Shown here piece after piece: positions 8,238 to 16,604 of a DNA stretch of 37,730 bases. The stretch lies in contig PKWU01000083.1 of assembly GCA_003132145.1 (NCBI GenBank), forward strand, positions 1-37,730. The letters run 5' to 3'. The DNA is from Granulicella sp. (GTDB lineage Bacteria; Acidobacteriota; Terriglobia; Terriglobales; Acidobacteriaceae). The notes under the pieces are model-generated. The model worked only from the letters and a program-made list of their open reading frames with translations, made no database searches and was not told the DNA's origin. Numbering within the stretch: position 1 is the stretch's first letter; each line of letters starts with the position of its first letter. Both the position numbers and the translations under genes were made by a program.

Positions 8238-9308
8238 TCACGCGGAAGCATCCGCCGACTGGCCCGCATCCAGCTCCCGCCGCAGCTCCGGCTCGATGTT
8301 CCCGCCGCTCAACACCGCGACCAGCCTTTGGCAACGCGGCAGCTCCGCGTGGTGAAACAGCGCCGCCGCCAGCGTCACCGCGCCGCTCGGCTCGGCAACC
8401 AGCCCAGCCGCCGCCAGCAAGCCCCGCATCGCCGCCAGAATCTCGTCCTCGCTTACCGTCACAATCCCATCCACGAAGCGCAGGATGTGCGCAAAGTTCA
8501 GCTCGCCCAGCGACTGCGTGCGCAGCCCGTCGCAGCGGGTCCGCGTCGTCATCTCCGCCGGCCACTCCACCAGCATCTTTGTGTCGAACGACTCCTTCGC
8601 ATCCGCCGCCAACTCCGGCTCCGCACCCCACACCTCGATCCGCCCCTCCCACTGTGGCGGCGCAGCCAGCTTCACCGCCGCGGCGATCCCGCTCAGCAGC
8701 CCGCCGCCAGACACCGGCGACAGAACCACCACATCGCCTGCCGCATTCGCGTCGCATGCAGTCCCACCTTCCGCAATCACGCCAAGCTGCTCCAGAATCT
8801 CCAGCCCGCAGGTCCCCTGTCCACTGATGATCGCCGCATCGTCGTATGGCGGAATGATGCTGTAGCCATGCGCGCGGGCCAGCTCCTCGGCCTTCGCTCT
8901 CCGCTCGGAACTGGCCGGCCCCACCAGCACCACCTCCGCGCCCAGCGCCTTGGTCGCTTCGATTTTGATCGCCGGCGCGTTCTGCGGCATCACGATCACC
9001 GCGCGCGCGCCCAGCGCCCGCGCCGCGTAGGCCACGCCCTGCGCGTGGTTGCCGCTGGAGTAGGTAATCACGCCGCGCCTCAACTCATCCGCCGAGAGCT
9101 GCGCAATCCGGTTGTACGCTCCGCGCAGCTTGAAGCTGCCAATCGGCTGCTCGCTCTCCGCCTTGATATACAACTCAAACGGCAGCTCAGCCTGCCCGGC
9201 CAGCCGCAGCCGCTCTGGCCGGACCCGGTGCAGCCCCGTCCGCACCGCAACCCCGGACAGCCGCCGCTGGGCCGCGCGAATTTCATCCAGTGTGATGATC
9301 TGAGCCAT
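8238..9308 (-). CDS. PLP-dependent threonine/serine dehydratase
   Basis: This 356-residue fold type II PLP enzyme belongs to the threonine ammonia-lyase / serine racemase group. The cofactor lysine is Lys60 in IGSFKLRGAYNR. The phosphate and substrate loops are SSGNHAQGVA (about 84-93) and SPVSGGGLLSG near 195. VAEPSGAVTLAAAL and SGGNIEP occur near the C-terminus. There is no C-terminal ACT-type regulatory domain, so it is more like the short catabolic dehydratases or serine racemases than allosteric IlvA. Likely products are 2-oxobutanoate from threonine or pyruvate from serine. The start has GGGAGAA upstream. It is divergent from the outer-membrane gene. Confidence 0.88.
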   Translation of the reverse strand: MAQIITLDEIRAAQRRLSGVAVRTGLHRVRPERLRLAGQAELPFELYIKAESEQPIGSFKLRGAYNRIAQLSADELRRGVITYSSGNHAQGVAYAARALGARAVIVMPQNAPAIKIEATKALGAEVVLVGPASSERRAKAEELARAHGYSIIPPYDDAAIISGQGTCGLEILEQLGVIAEGGTACDANAAGDVVVLSPVSGGGLLSGIAAAVKLAAPPQWEGRIEVWGAEPELAADAKESFDTKMLVEWPAEMTTRTRCDGLRTQSLGELNFAHILRFVDGIVTVSEDEILAAMRGLLAAAGLVAEPSGAVTLAAALFHHAELPRCQRLVAVLSGGNIEPELRRELDAGQSADASA

Positions 9309-9388
9309 CGTCGTTCTCCCGTCGTTCCACCCATTGTCCGGCGCGCGGGCGGGTTGGGCAAGGCGTCGGGCGCGCTAAATAATTACGA

Positions 9389-9402
9389 GTGACAAACGTC
9401 AC
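9389..9402. promoter_or_regulatory. GTGAC inverted repeat in a divergent promoter region
   Basis: GTGACAAACGTCAC is a perfect 5-bp inverted repeat around AAAC. It lies between the divergent dehydratase and outer-membrane genes. GTGACA resembles a -35 box for the plus-strand gene, with TAATGT 18 bp downstream. It could be an operator; the binding protein is unknown. Confidence 0.35.
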
Positions 9403-9501
9403 AACGGTCGGGTAATGTAACGATTCAATGAATCTGGCAGGGAATGGAGCGGCCCAGGCCGCAACGCTTGATCTGTGTCAGCGCTCCAGGAGGGCAAAAA
9501 C

Positions 9502-10251
9502 TTGAAGATCGCAATCTCCTGCCTGCTCGCAGGCACCGCTCTGGCAGTTCTCTCCGCGTTCCCCGGAACCACCGCGCACGCGCAACAGTCCTATGTGAGC
9601 CGCTACGACGTCTACGCGGGATTCGCCGACATCGACAGCCCGATGCTCGGCCTCAACGAGCACGGCTTCCACCTGCAGGCGGGGATGAACATGCGCACCT
9701 GGCTCTCGGTTGGCGCGGACTACAGCGAGGGAACCGGCTCGCAGATCCTGACGCCGAACCTTCTGCCCGCGGCAACGCAGACCACGATTGATAACGAGAT
9801 CACTCAATTAGAGTTGGCGAAGCTGCTGCCTCAGGGCTACCAGCTCGCCGTGCCGGCCACCGCTGCCACCCAGACCTTCGCCTTCGGACCGCAACTGGTC
9901 AATCGTCACTACTCGAAGCTCACTCTCTTCGTCCGGCCGTCACTGGGAGCGCTTCGCGAGCGCGCCGTACCATACGCGAACCCGGCCGATTTTTTTGAAT
10001 CAGGTGTCGTAGCCTCGCTTGCGCCAGCTGGGTTCAAGCTCGACTGGACTGGCTTTTACGGCTTCGGGGGGGGGGCCGAGGTCGCCGTCAGCAAGCACAT
10101 CGGCATTCGCGGACAGATGGATTTCGTCTACAACCATCCCTTCAACGACATCATCGCCGATGGCCGCTGGACCTATCGCTACTCGGTCGGCCCCAGCTTC
10201 CACTTCGGCCGGAACGTGGCCGTGGGCGGAAAGAAGAGCCGCAAGCCGTAG
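9502..10251 (+). CDS. Outer-membrane beta-barrel protein (OmpA-like porin type)
   Basis: I place the start at TTG 9502 because AGGAGGG lies 7 nt upstream; the frame is open from GTG 9475. The product is about 249 residues. The signal peptide is LKIAISCLLAGTALAVLSAF ending near AHAQ. The mature part shows alternating amphipathic strands and aromatic-glycine turns (SRYDVYAGFADIDSPMLGLN, MRTWLSVGADYSEGTG, GIRGQMDFVYNHPF, RYSVGPSFHFGRNVAVG), typical of acidobacterial beta-barrel proteins. Codons for a GFGGG turn are made entirely of a ten-G run (10066-10075), a potential slippage site. It converges with the hydrolase gene, stops 5 bp apart. Confidence 0.75.
   Translation: MKIAISCLLAGTALAVLSAFPGTTAHAQQSYVSRYDVYAGFADIDSPMLGLNEHGFHLQAGMNMRTWLSVGADYSEGTGSQILTPNLLPAATQTTIDNEITQLELAKLLPQGYQLAVPATAATQTFAFGPQLVNRHYSKLTLFVRPSLGALRERAVPYANPADFFESGVVASLAPAGFKLDWTGFYGFGGGAEVAVSKHIGIRGQMDFVYNHPFNDIIADGRWTYRYSVGPSFHFGRNVAVGGKKSRKP
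10066..10075 (+). repeat. G10 homopolymer inside a surface-protein gene
   Basis: Ten consecutive G residues encode Gly-Gly-Gly plus the first base of an Ala codon, at about residue 189 of the beta-barrel protein. Losing or gaining one G would shift the frame and truncate the C-terminal strands. Confidence 0.85.
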
Positions 10252-10256
10252 CCGCG

Positions 10257-11411
10257 TTAACGACTGGCAGAACGCTCCGCCTCGTGGATCATGAGCGCGA
10301 AGAAGTGAATCAGCCGCCACTGGTCCATCGCTCCCGGCTTCGGCCCGTTGAGGTCCAGGTGCGAGAGCACGGGGCTGACCAGCATCGCCTTCAGGTCGTC
10401 CGGCTGTAGCTCGCTGGCCATCCACAGCGTCTCCGCCGAGGGGATGATGTTGTCCCCCTCGCCATGCAGCAGGTAGACCGGCGTATCCAGCGCGCGCAGC
10501 CGTCCCTCTGGCGAGAGGCCCGGCGAGTCGCCCGCGTGGCGCGCAATCGACGCCGCAATTGCCGAGCGCGTAGCGGGCAGCTTCGTGTCCATCAGATCGC
10601 GCGCCTCGCGCCGCTGTGCATCGTTCAGCAGCCGTGTCGCCGCAGCCTCGCCAGCCCTGTCCTCGTAGAGATGCGCTCGCAGCACCGCGCGCACCGGGGC
10701 GAGGTCCTGCGCGGAGACGAAGTCGTTGACGTGCTCGTACTCCAGCACCAGTGGGCCATACTCATGCGGCGGCAGCGACTCGACCGAGCCGTCGGGACGC
10801 GCGACGCGCCCGGTCAGGTAGTACTCCGCCACGCGCAGCATCGAGTCCTGCGAGCCCACCGCAACGACGAATTTGAAGGCCGGGTGATACTGCGGCTCGC
10901 TCGCCGCCACCAGCGCCAGCCCGCCGGAGAAGCTCAGCCCCATCACGCCCACCGGCCTGCCCGTCTGCGCCGCGAACCACCGCACCGACTCACCGATCGC
11001 CGCGACCGAGTCCTGGCTGACGTGGTAGTCCTTGATGCCGGGCAGCTCCGGCGTCAACACGCGGATGCCGCAGCCCGCCATAGCCGCCGCAAAGCCCACC
11101 AGCCGCGGCTCGTCGATGCCCAGGTGATGCACGCCGTGGAAGATCACCATCACCGGCGCGTGCGGCCTGTTCTGTGGGATGTAGACCCGCGCGCGTACCT
11201 GCTCCTGGCCGTTCGCCGTCACGATGGGAAAGCTGAAGTCCTCGGTCGTCACCGGGACTGTTAGCTCGCGCGCAACCCACGGCACGGGCTGTCCGGCCAC
11301 CGTGCGCAGCACCGCAACCGCCTGCAGATGCGCGCTGGCAAACGGCCACGCCGCCAGACAGAGCAGCGCAATCCCCGCCGCCAGAATCGCAAATAGAAGC
11401 TTGCGCCTCAC
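10257..11411 (-). CDS. Membrane-anchored alpha/beta hydrolase
   Basis: The 384-residue protein begins with a hydrophobic anchor or signal (LLFAILAAGIALLCLAAWPF) and then an alpha/beta-hydrolase fold. VMVIFHGVHHLG (about 88-98) carries the oxyanion HG. The nucleophile elbow is GLSFSGGLAL (Ser160 likely). The acid is the Asp in LLHGEGDNIIP, and the His is in SPVLSHLDL near the C-terminus. The elbow is GxSxS rather than strict GxSxG. Substrate is not predictable. It starts with GTG directly after the stop codon of the HtrA-type gene, with no gap, so translation is probably coupled. It may be a partner of that protease or simply operon-linked. Confidence 0.75.
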   Translation of the reverse strand: MRRKLLFAILAAGIALLCLAAWPFASAHLQAVAVLRTVAGQPVPWVARELTVPVTTEDFSFPIVTANGQEQVRARVYIPQNRPHAPVMVIFHGVHHLGIDEPRLVGFAAAMAGCGIRVLTPELPGIKDYHVSQDSVAAIGESVRWFAAQTGRPVGVMGLSFSGGLALVAASEPQYHPAFKFVVAVGSQDSMLRVAEYYLTGRVARPDGSVESLPPHEYGPLVLEYEHVNDFVSAQDLAPVRAVLRAHLYEDRAGEAAATRLLNDAQRREARDLMDTKLPATRSAIAASIARHAGDSPGLSPEGRLRALDTPVYLLHGEGDNIIPSAETLWMASELQPDDLKAMLVSPVLSHLDLNGPKPGAMDQWRLIHFFALMIHEAERSASR

Positions 11412-12626
11412 CTAGGTCTGCGGCCCGAGCGCCTGATCCTTGGCGTCGTTCAGTTTCACCTTGAAGTCCATCTTCTTGCGCCCGCGAAAGACGGTAAGAG
11501 TCACCGTATCGCCGGCGTGCTTGGCGTTCATCGCCGCCGCAAGATCCTCCGGGCTGGTGATCTCCTTGCCGTCGAAGCCCACGATCAGGTCGCCGCCCAG
11601 CATCACCTGCATATTGCCCTGGTAGGCGCGCTGCGTGCCTCCGTGCAGGCCCGCCTTCTCCGACGCGCCGCCCGGCAGCACGCGCTCCACCAGCACTCCG
11701 TAGTCGGCGGCCAGCCCGATCTGCCCGGCGATGTCAGGATTGATGCGCAGGCTCACAATGTCCAGCGTGGGCCGACGCACGCGCCCGTACTTGGCGTAGT
11801 CGTCAAGCACCGCCTTGGCCGTGTTGATGGGAATTGCAAACCCGATGCCGGACGACTGGTCGGCCCCGTTCGACGCGATCATTGTCGTGATCCCGATAAC
11901 CTCGCCGCGCGAGTTCAGCAGCGGCCCGCCGGAGTTGCCCGGGTTCACCGAAGCGTCGGTCTGGATCGCGCCCACGATGGGGTTGTTCTCCGGGCCGCGC
12001 ACGTCGCGGATCGCCGAGATGATGCCCCGCGTCATCGTGCCCGATAGTCCGAACGGGTTGCCAATGGCATAGACGCGCTGTCCCACCATCAGCCCATTGC
12101 TTGTCTCGGCCAGCGTCACCGGGACCAGATTGGGCGCGTTGATCTTCAGCAGCGCCAGGTCGTGGGCCCTGTCCACCCTTACCACCGTCGCCGGGTACCT
12201 GTGCTTATTATCGAAGAGCCTTACCTCAACATTGCCGGGCTGCGCGTTGCCGATCACATGGTTGTTGGTCAGGATCAGCCCGTCCTTGTTGAGGATGAAA
12301 CCCGACCCCTGCCCCGCCAGCGGCACCGGCCCGTAAAAGAAATCGAAGCGCACCTCGGTCGTCGTGATGTTGACCACGCTGGGCAGCGCCCGCTTGTAGA
12401 CGGCGATGTTCTGCTGCTCCTCGGTATCGAAGGCCGGCGCAGCGGAGGCCACATTCAGGTCGAAGGCCCCGTCCTGCCCGCGCAGCGATTCGACGCCGGC
12501 TGCGGAGCCGCCCGACGCATGCATCGCCGCCAGCCACGGAGCCAGCGCGCCGGTCGATGCCAGATGCGTCGTCACTAAATAAAACCCGGTAAGCAGCAAA
12601 ACCACAAGCAGAACAGGACGGTATTT
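11412..12626 (-). CDS. HtrA/DegP-type trypsin-like serine protease with PDZ domain
   Basis: From ATG 12626 the product is 404 residues; the open frame extends to 12692, but those residues precede the signal anchor RPVLLVVLLLTGFYLVTTHL. The protease domain shows the full triad context: His in LILTNNHVIGN, Asp in RAHDLALLKI and Ser in VNPGNSGGPLLNSRGEVIG. One PDZ domain follows (about 290-395), with GGDLIVGFDGKEI and MNAKHAGDTVTLTVFRG. This is a DegS/HhoB-like single-PDZ form, probably periplasmic and membrane-tethered, acting in envelope protein quality control. The following hydrolase gene starts immediately at its stop. coaE lies 100 bp upstream on the same strand. Confidence 0.92.
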   Translation of the reverse strand, partial: KYRPVLLVVLLLTGFYLVTTHLASTGALAPWLAAMHASGGSAAGVESLRGQDGAFDLNVASAAPAFDTEEQQNIAVYKRALPSVVNITTTEVRFDFFYGPVPLAGQGSGFILNKDGLILTNNHVIGNAQPGNVEVRLFDNKHRYPATVVRVDRAHDLALLKINAPNLVPVTLAETSNGLMVGQRVYAIGNPFGLSGTMTRGIISAIRDVRGPENNPIVGAIQTDASVNPGNSGGPLLNSRGEVIGITTMIASNGADQSSGIGFAIPINTAKAVLDDYAKYGRVRRPTLDIVSLRINPDIAGQIGLAADYGVLVERVLPGGASEKAGLHGGTQRAYQGNMQVMLGGDLIVGFDGKEITSPEDLAAAMNAKHAGDTVTLTVFRGRKKMDFKVKLNDAKDQALGPQT

Positions 12627-12726
12627 CATCGCACAAACACCCGAAACTTCGTAATCGGCGGAAACTTCCCCGCACATTGTAATTGTAGTCATTCCATGTC
12701 AACGGGGCTGCCGAAAGACAGGCGAA

Positions 12727-13428
12727 TCAGACTGGCCGCTGCATCGCGGCGTTCTTCAGCGCCGGCCACAGTGCATCCACCTGCGCCTGCAACTGCTCAA
12801 CCGACCCATCGTTCGTCAGCACATAATCGCAGTTCACTGCGTTCCGTTCTGTTTCGGTCTGGCGCGCAATCCGCCGCCGCGCCTCAGCCTCGAACGCGCG
12901 CCGCTCCTCTTCGGTCAGCGTCTTCCCGCCTGTCGCGCGTGCGACAAAGCGCGCGATTTTCAACTCCTCCGAGGCCTTCACGAAGATGAGCCGGTCGAAG
13001 CGCCTGCGCCATCCGCCCTCGCCTGCGAACTTTGTCTCAAAGATCAGCGCTGACTCGACAATCACCACAGCGTTCGCATCGCGCGCGGCAACCTCTTCGA
13101 TCAGCTCCGCCTGCCGCGCGATCACCGCCGGATGCACAATCGCGTTCAGCTCCTCCAACCGTCCGGCGTCTTTTTCCGCTCCGCCGAAAGCAATCCGCGC
13201 CAGCGCGGCACGGTCGAGCGTCCCGCAGGGAGATCCATCTGTTCCGTCGCGTGAGACCACCCCTGCGCCGAAGCGCTTCACAATCGCCGCGTACACCGCG
13301 TCGCCCGGCTGCATCAGCTGGCGGCCGATCTCATCGGCGGAAAAGACAACCGCACCCAGCTCCGCGAACCGCTGCGTCGCGGTCGACTTCCCGCTGCCCA
13401 GCCCGCCGGTGAGGCCCACGCGCAGCAT
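12727..13428 (-). CDS. coaE: Dephospho-CoA kinase
   Basis: The 233-residue enzyme phosphorylates dephospho-CoA, the last step of CoA synthesis. Visible signatures are the P-loop GLTGGLGSGKST (residues 6-17), the FSADEIGRQL block, LNAIVHPAVI, VVIVESALIFET and the late RIARQTETERNAVNCDYVL with the conserved NDGS that follows. It is slightly longer than the common 200-210 residues, with insertions such as VSRDGTDGSPCG. It starts 4 bp after the folD stop codon, so the two are almost certainly co-transcribed and translationally coupled. Confidence 0.95.
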   Translation of the reverse strand: MLRVGLTGGLGSGKSTATQRFAELGAVVFSADEIGRQLMQPGDAVYAAIVKRFGAGVVSRDGTDGSPCGTLDRAALARIAFGGAEKDAGRLEELNAIVHPAVIARQAELIEEVAARDANAVVIVESALIFETKFAGEGGWRRRFDRLIFVKASEELKIARFVARATGGKTLTEEERRAFEAEARRRIARQTETERNAVNCDYVLTNDGSVEQLQAQVDALWPALKNAAMQRPV

Positions 13429-13432
13429 CGCT

Positions 13433-14413
13433 CTACGCCTTCGCCACGGCTGCTTCGCTGAGTCCTGCCGTCGCGCCGCGCCGTGCCTTCGCCGCCTGCA
13501 CCGTGTTCTTCATCAGCATGGCAATCGTCAGCGCGCCCACGCCTCCGGGCACCGGCGTGTACGCTCCGGCCAGCGCGAACGCCGCGGGATCGATGTCTCC
13601 AACCAGCGTCGAGCCGCGTTGCGCGAACTGCGCCGCGCGAGCCACATCCCCAGGGAAGAAGCGCGCGACGTCCGCCGCATCGGTGAGGCGATTGATGCCG
13701 ACGTCTACGAGCGTAGCTCCCGGCTTCACCATCTCGGTGGTCACAAATCCCGGCCTGCCGATCGCCGCCACCAGAATGTCCGCGTCCCGCGTGTAGCGAG
13801 CAATATCCACTGTCTTGCTATGGCACACCGTCACCGTCGCCGAAGCGTTCAGCAGCATCATCGCCACCGGCTTGCCCACAATCTCCGAACGCCCCAGGAC
13901 CACCGCGTGCTGCCCCGACACCGGCAGTCCACTGCGGCGAAGGATCTCCATGATCCCCGCCGGCGTGCATGGCGCCAGCGCAGTTCCGGCCTCGACGCCA
14001 TGGGACGCGGAGCTCTGCAATCGCCCCACGTTGATGGGATGGAACCCGTCCACATCCTTCTCCGGCGACACCGCCTCCAGCAGCCGACGCGTGTCCACAC
14101 GCGCGGGCAGCGGCAGTTGGATCAGAATGCCGTCGATCTCTTCGCGCGCGTTCAGTCCCGCGATCAACTCCAGCAGTTCTTCCGTCGTGACGCTCTCGGG
14201 CGGCGTCAGCATCTCGCTGAACATTCCCAATTCGGCGCATGTCTTCACCTTGCTGCGCACATAGATCTCCGACGCGGCGACGTGGCCCACCAGCACCACC
14301 GCCAGCCCCGGCGTAATCCCGCGCGCCGCTAGCGCATGCGCCTCGTCGGCGACCTCCGCCTTGATCTGGGCGGCAATCTCAATCCCATTCAGAATTCGCG
14401 CTGTGGCTTTCAT
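13433..14413 (-). CDS. folD: Bifunctional methylenetetrahydrofolate dehydrogenase / methenyltetrahydrofolate cyclohydrolase
   Basis: The product interconverts 5,10-methylene-, methenyl- and 10-formyl-tetrahydrofolate. Family signatures are ILNGIEIAAQI at the N-terminus, SEIYVRSKVKTCAELG with the catalytic Tyr and Lys, GILIQLPLP, PEKDVDGFHPINVGRL, PCTPAGIMEIL and the Rossmann motif VVLGRSEIVGKPVA. The C-terminal family signature reads PVPGGVGALTIAMLMKNT instead of the common PGGVGPMT. I chose ATG 14413 (MKATARILNG) because homologues have few residues before this motif. An ATG at 14425 is in frame but lacks a Shine-Dalgarno. It is the first gene of the folD-coaE pair. Confidence 0.95.
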   Translation of the reverse strand: MKATARILNGIEIAAQIKAEVADEAHALAARGITPGLAVVLVGHVAASEIYVRSKVKTCAELGMFSEMLTPPESVTTEELLELIAGLNAREEIDGILIQLPLPARVDTRRLLEAVSPEKDVDGFHPINVGRLQSSASHGVEAGTALAPCTPAGIMEILRRSGLPVSGQHAVVLGRSEIVGKPVAMMLLNASATVTVCHSKTVDIARYTRDADILVAAIGRPGFVTTEMVKPGATLVDVGINRLTDAADVARFFPGDVARAAQFAQRGSTLVGDIDPAAFALAGAYTPVPGGVGALTIAMLMKNTVQAAKARRGATAGLSEAAVAKA

Positions 14414-14549
14414 CCTGACTACCATGGTACCGCGCGGCTGGCCGGTCGTGTGTCCTGAATCGGGCCCGTCCGCTGAAGTTGCTGCCTCATCCCGCGACGC
14501 GGTTCACCTCCGCCCGGCTTCCGCCGATAAGCGGGGCAGGAGGGTGGCC

Positions 14550-14804
14550 ATGGCAGACAATCTGCCCGCAAGCTGTGCGATTGAGAAGTTCACTGCGGCC
14601 GACCTCACCTCTCTGCGCGAGGAGCTGACCCAGTCCGGCCTCGACTCCCGGCAGGCGGCGGAGCTCATCGGCGTGTTTCTCACGGTGCGCGGCTACGGAG
14701 TTTCAAGCCATGCGGCGTGCGGCGCGGCCTCGCGCATTGAATCGGTTGGCTGCTCGCTACAGTCGATGCAGGAAGAGCTGGAAAAAGTCGCCCTCGTCAT
14801 GTAA
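14550..14804 (+). CDS. Small hypothetical protein, 84 residues
   Basis: A start at ATG 14550 is preceded by CAGGAGGGTGGCC, a strong ribosome binding site. The product (MADNLPASCAIEKFTAADLT to the final KVALVM) has two likely helices, LREELTQSGLDSRQAAELIG and LQSMQEELEKVALVM, and three cysteines. No family is recognised. It is divergent from folD and convergent with the following small gene. The strong RBS is the main reason to call it. Confidence 0.6.
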   Translation: MADNLPASCAIEKFTAADLTSLREELTQSGLDSRQAAELIGVFLTVRGYGVSSHAACGAASRIESVGCSLQSMQEELEKVALVM

Positions 14805-14921
14805 CTCGACCGCCCGTCCTGTAACCCGGCTGCTTGTCTTGGGATACGGGCTACAGATCGCACCGCGCTACTCAGCCCCGGCCCATCCGCCGGAGTCGTC
14901 CCTGCCCGATTCAAATCTACT

Positions 14922-15209
14922 TTAGAGCTGGGTTGGCGCTTGCGACGCGGCAACCTCGGTGATGCGCAGGCGTTCGCCTGCCGCCAGATAGCTCTTGCGC
15001 CGGAACCAGTCCTCCATGGCGACGGCGAGGCGGTCCAGAGGAACGCGGAGCCCGACCTCGAGCAGCCCGTCCGCAATCGGCAGCGTGTCGTCGAAGACCG
15101 CATCGTTGGTGAAGTTGCGCATGGCGAAGTTGTGGATCTGCGCGATGGGACAGCGCTGCGCCGCGCCGGCAGCGTCGATGCGTTCGATCTTGAGCGTGCG
15201 AGAGAACAT
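14922..15209 (-). CDS. Small hypothetical protein, 95 residues
   Basis: The 95-residue frame starts MFSRTLKIERIDAAGAAQRC and continues with IHNFAMRNFTNDAVFDDTLP and LDRLAVAMEDWFRRKSYLA. The amino-acid composition is protein-like and the frame is uninterrupted, but I recognise no family. No clear Shine-Dalgarno precedes the ATG. It lies downstream of ruvA on the same strand, separated by about 74 bp of repetitive-looking spacer (GTTGTGAGTTGCAGGTTGCC on the plus strand). Confidence 0.5.
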   Translation of the reverse strand: MFSRTLKIERIDAAGAAQRCPIAQIHNFAMRNFTNDAVFDDTLPIADGLLEVGLRVPLDRLAVAMEDWFRRKSYLAAGERLRITEVAASQAPTQL

Positions 15210-15283
15210 AGAGACAGTTGTGAGTTGCAGGTTGCCGGGTGTCAGTTGAAAATCTCTCCGCGCACCCGTGGACGATTGGAACT

Positions 15284-15877
15284 CTAGCGAATTGCGGCCA
15301 TCGCCGCGCGGAAGAGCACTTCAAAGTCCTCGGCGGCCTCGGGTTGTTTGGCGATTGCGGTCTCGATCGCACGCTGCGCGACGGGCCGCGCATAGCCCAG
15401 GTTCACCAGCGCGGAGAGCGCATCGTCGCCCGCCGGGCCATAGCGCGCGGCGGCAGCCGACGGCGCCACGGCCATGTCGTCCAGCTTGTCTTTGAGTTCG
15501 AGCACAACGCGCTCTGCGGTCTTCTTCCCGATGCCCGGAATCCGCGTCAGCGTGGCGTGGTCGCTGTTGCGGATGGCCGTGACCAGGCGATCCGTGTCGA
15601 TGCCGCTGAGTACCGTGATGGCCAGCTTCGGCCCGATGCCGCTGATCGTCAGCAGCTTCTCGAACATCCGCTTCTCCTGCGGCTCGGCGAATCCGAAGAG
15701 GGCGATCTGGTCTTCGCGCACATGGGTGTAGATGTGCAGCCGCGCCTCGGCCCCCTCGGGCGGCAGCGAGGTGAAGGTGGCCACGCTGATGGTGACATCG
15801 TAGCCAACGCCGCCGCACTCAACGATGGCCTGGTTCGGCGACTTGGAGAACAGGCGTCCGCGCAGGAAAGCAATCAT
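15284..15877 (-). CDS. ruvA: Holliday junction branch migration protein RuvA
   Basis: The 197-residue DNA-binding subunit of the RuvAB branch-migration complex. Domain I is the OB-fold MIAFLRGRLFSKSPNQAIVE to LHIYTHVREDQIALFGF. Domain II has two helix-hairpin-helix motifs (LLTISGIGPKLAITVLSG and LTRIPGIGKKTAERVVLEL). A flexible linker is followed by domain III, DALSALVNLGYARPVAQRAI, which would contact RuvB. Length is normal. ruvB and ruvC are not adjacent. A TACAAT hexamer lies 7 nt before the ATG with no obvious Shine-Dalgarno, suggesting a promoter directly abutting the gene. Confidence 0.96.
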   Translation of the reverse strand: MIAFLRGRLFSKSPNQAIVECGGVGYDVTISVATFTSLPPEGAEARLHIYTHVREDQIALFGFAEPQEKRMFEKLLTISGIGPKLAITVLSGIDTDRLVTAIRNSDHATLTRIPGIGKKTAERVVLELKDKLDDMAVAPSAAAARYGPAGDDALSALVNLGYARPVAQRAIETAIAKQPEAAEDFEVLFRAAMAAIR

Positions 15878-15884
15878 TCCGCTG

Positions 15885-15890
15885 ATTGTA
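15885..15890 (-). promoter_or_regulatory. -10-like TACAAT immediately before ruvA
   Basis: On the minus strand GAGTACAAT is followed by CAGCGGA and the ruvA ATG. This matches 5 of 6 bases of TATAAT and would put the transcription start at or next to the start codon. No good -35 is visible. Confidence 0.45.
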
Positions 15891-15965
15891 CTCGGGCCGC
15901 ATCCCAGGATGAAGCGCCGTCTCTCGATTCATATGCCATAGGTATGCAGGCGACTACATGGCTCT

Positions 15966-16604
15966 TCATCGAATGCCCAAGAACTTGTGCGTCTGAAGAC
16001 TCAGGCGCCACACGGGATGTTCGAGGCAGTAGCGTAGCGCCTGCTTTGTGTTGGTCTGCCGGTCGGGGCCATCCATCGGCTGCAGGAAGAAGTGCCGGAA
16101 CTCCAGTCCCGCATAGCTTTCCGGCGGCGCGCCAGCCTGCGGAAAGACCAGCTTCAGTTCATTCCCGGAGGTCTGGACGAGTTCCGCGCCAGCCTTGGGG
16201 CTGACGCAGATCCAATCGATTTCACTAGGCGCGGCAATGGTTCCATTGGTCTCAACGGCAACCTCAAATTCGCGCGCGTGCAGCGCATCGATCAACGCTC
16301 GGTCCAGTTGCAGCAGCGGTTCGCCTCCGGTGCAGACGACAAACCTCTTTCCCGCCGAAGAGACGGCGCGCCAGGTCGCTTCGATCCGCTCCGCCAATTC
16401 ATCTGCGCAATCGAATCTACCGCCATCCGGCCCGTCCGCGCCGACAAAATCCGTATCGCAAAACTGGCACGTCGCCGCAGCGCGATCCTCCTCGCGTCCC
16501 GACCAGAGGTTGCATCCGGCGAATCGGCAGAAGACGGCCGCGCGGCCCGTCTGCGCTCCCTCGCCTTGCAGCGTGTAGAAGATCTCTTTGACGGCGTAGC
16601 TCAT
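15966..16604 (-). CDS. queE: 7-carboxy-7-deazaguanine synthase (radical SAM)
   Basis: From ATG 16604 the product is 212 residues. It converts 6-carboxytetrahydropterin to 7-carboxy-7-deazaguanine in the queuosine/preQ0 pathway. The N-terminus [20 protein letters not shown] is typical. The [4Fe-4S]-binding cysteines have the spacing C-x14-C-x2-C (from FAGCNLW to TCQFCDTDF), the unusual motif known for one QueE subgroup instead of the canonical Cx3Cx2C. Further blocks are [33 protein letters not shown] and the terminal [12 protein letters not shown]. The ATG overlaps the queC stop by 4 bp (ATGA), showing translational coupling. Confidence 0.95.
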   Translation of the reverse strand: MSYAVKEIFYTLQGEGAQTGRAAVFCRFAGCNLWSGREEDRAAATCQFCDTDFVGADGPDGGRFDCADELAERIEATWRAVSSAGKRFVVCTGGEPLLQLDRALIDALHAREFEVAVETNGTIAAPSEIDWICVSPKAGAELVQTSGNELKLVFPQAGAPPESYAGLEFRHFFLQPMDGPDRQTNTKQALRYCLEHPVWRLSLQTHKFLGIR

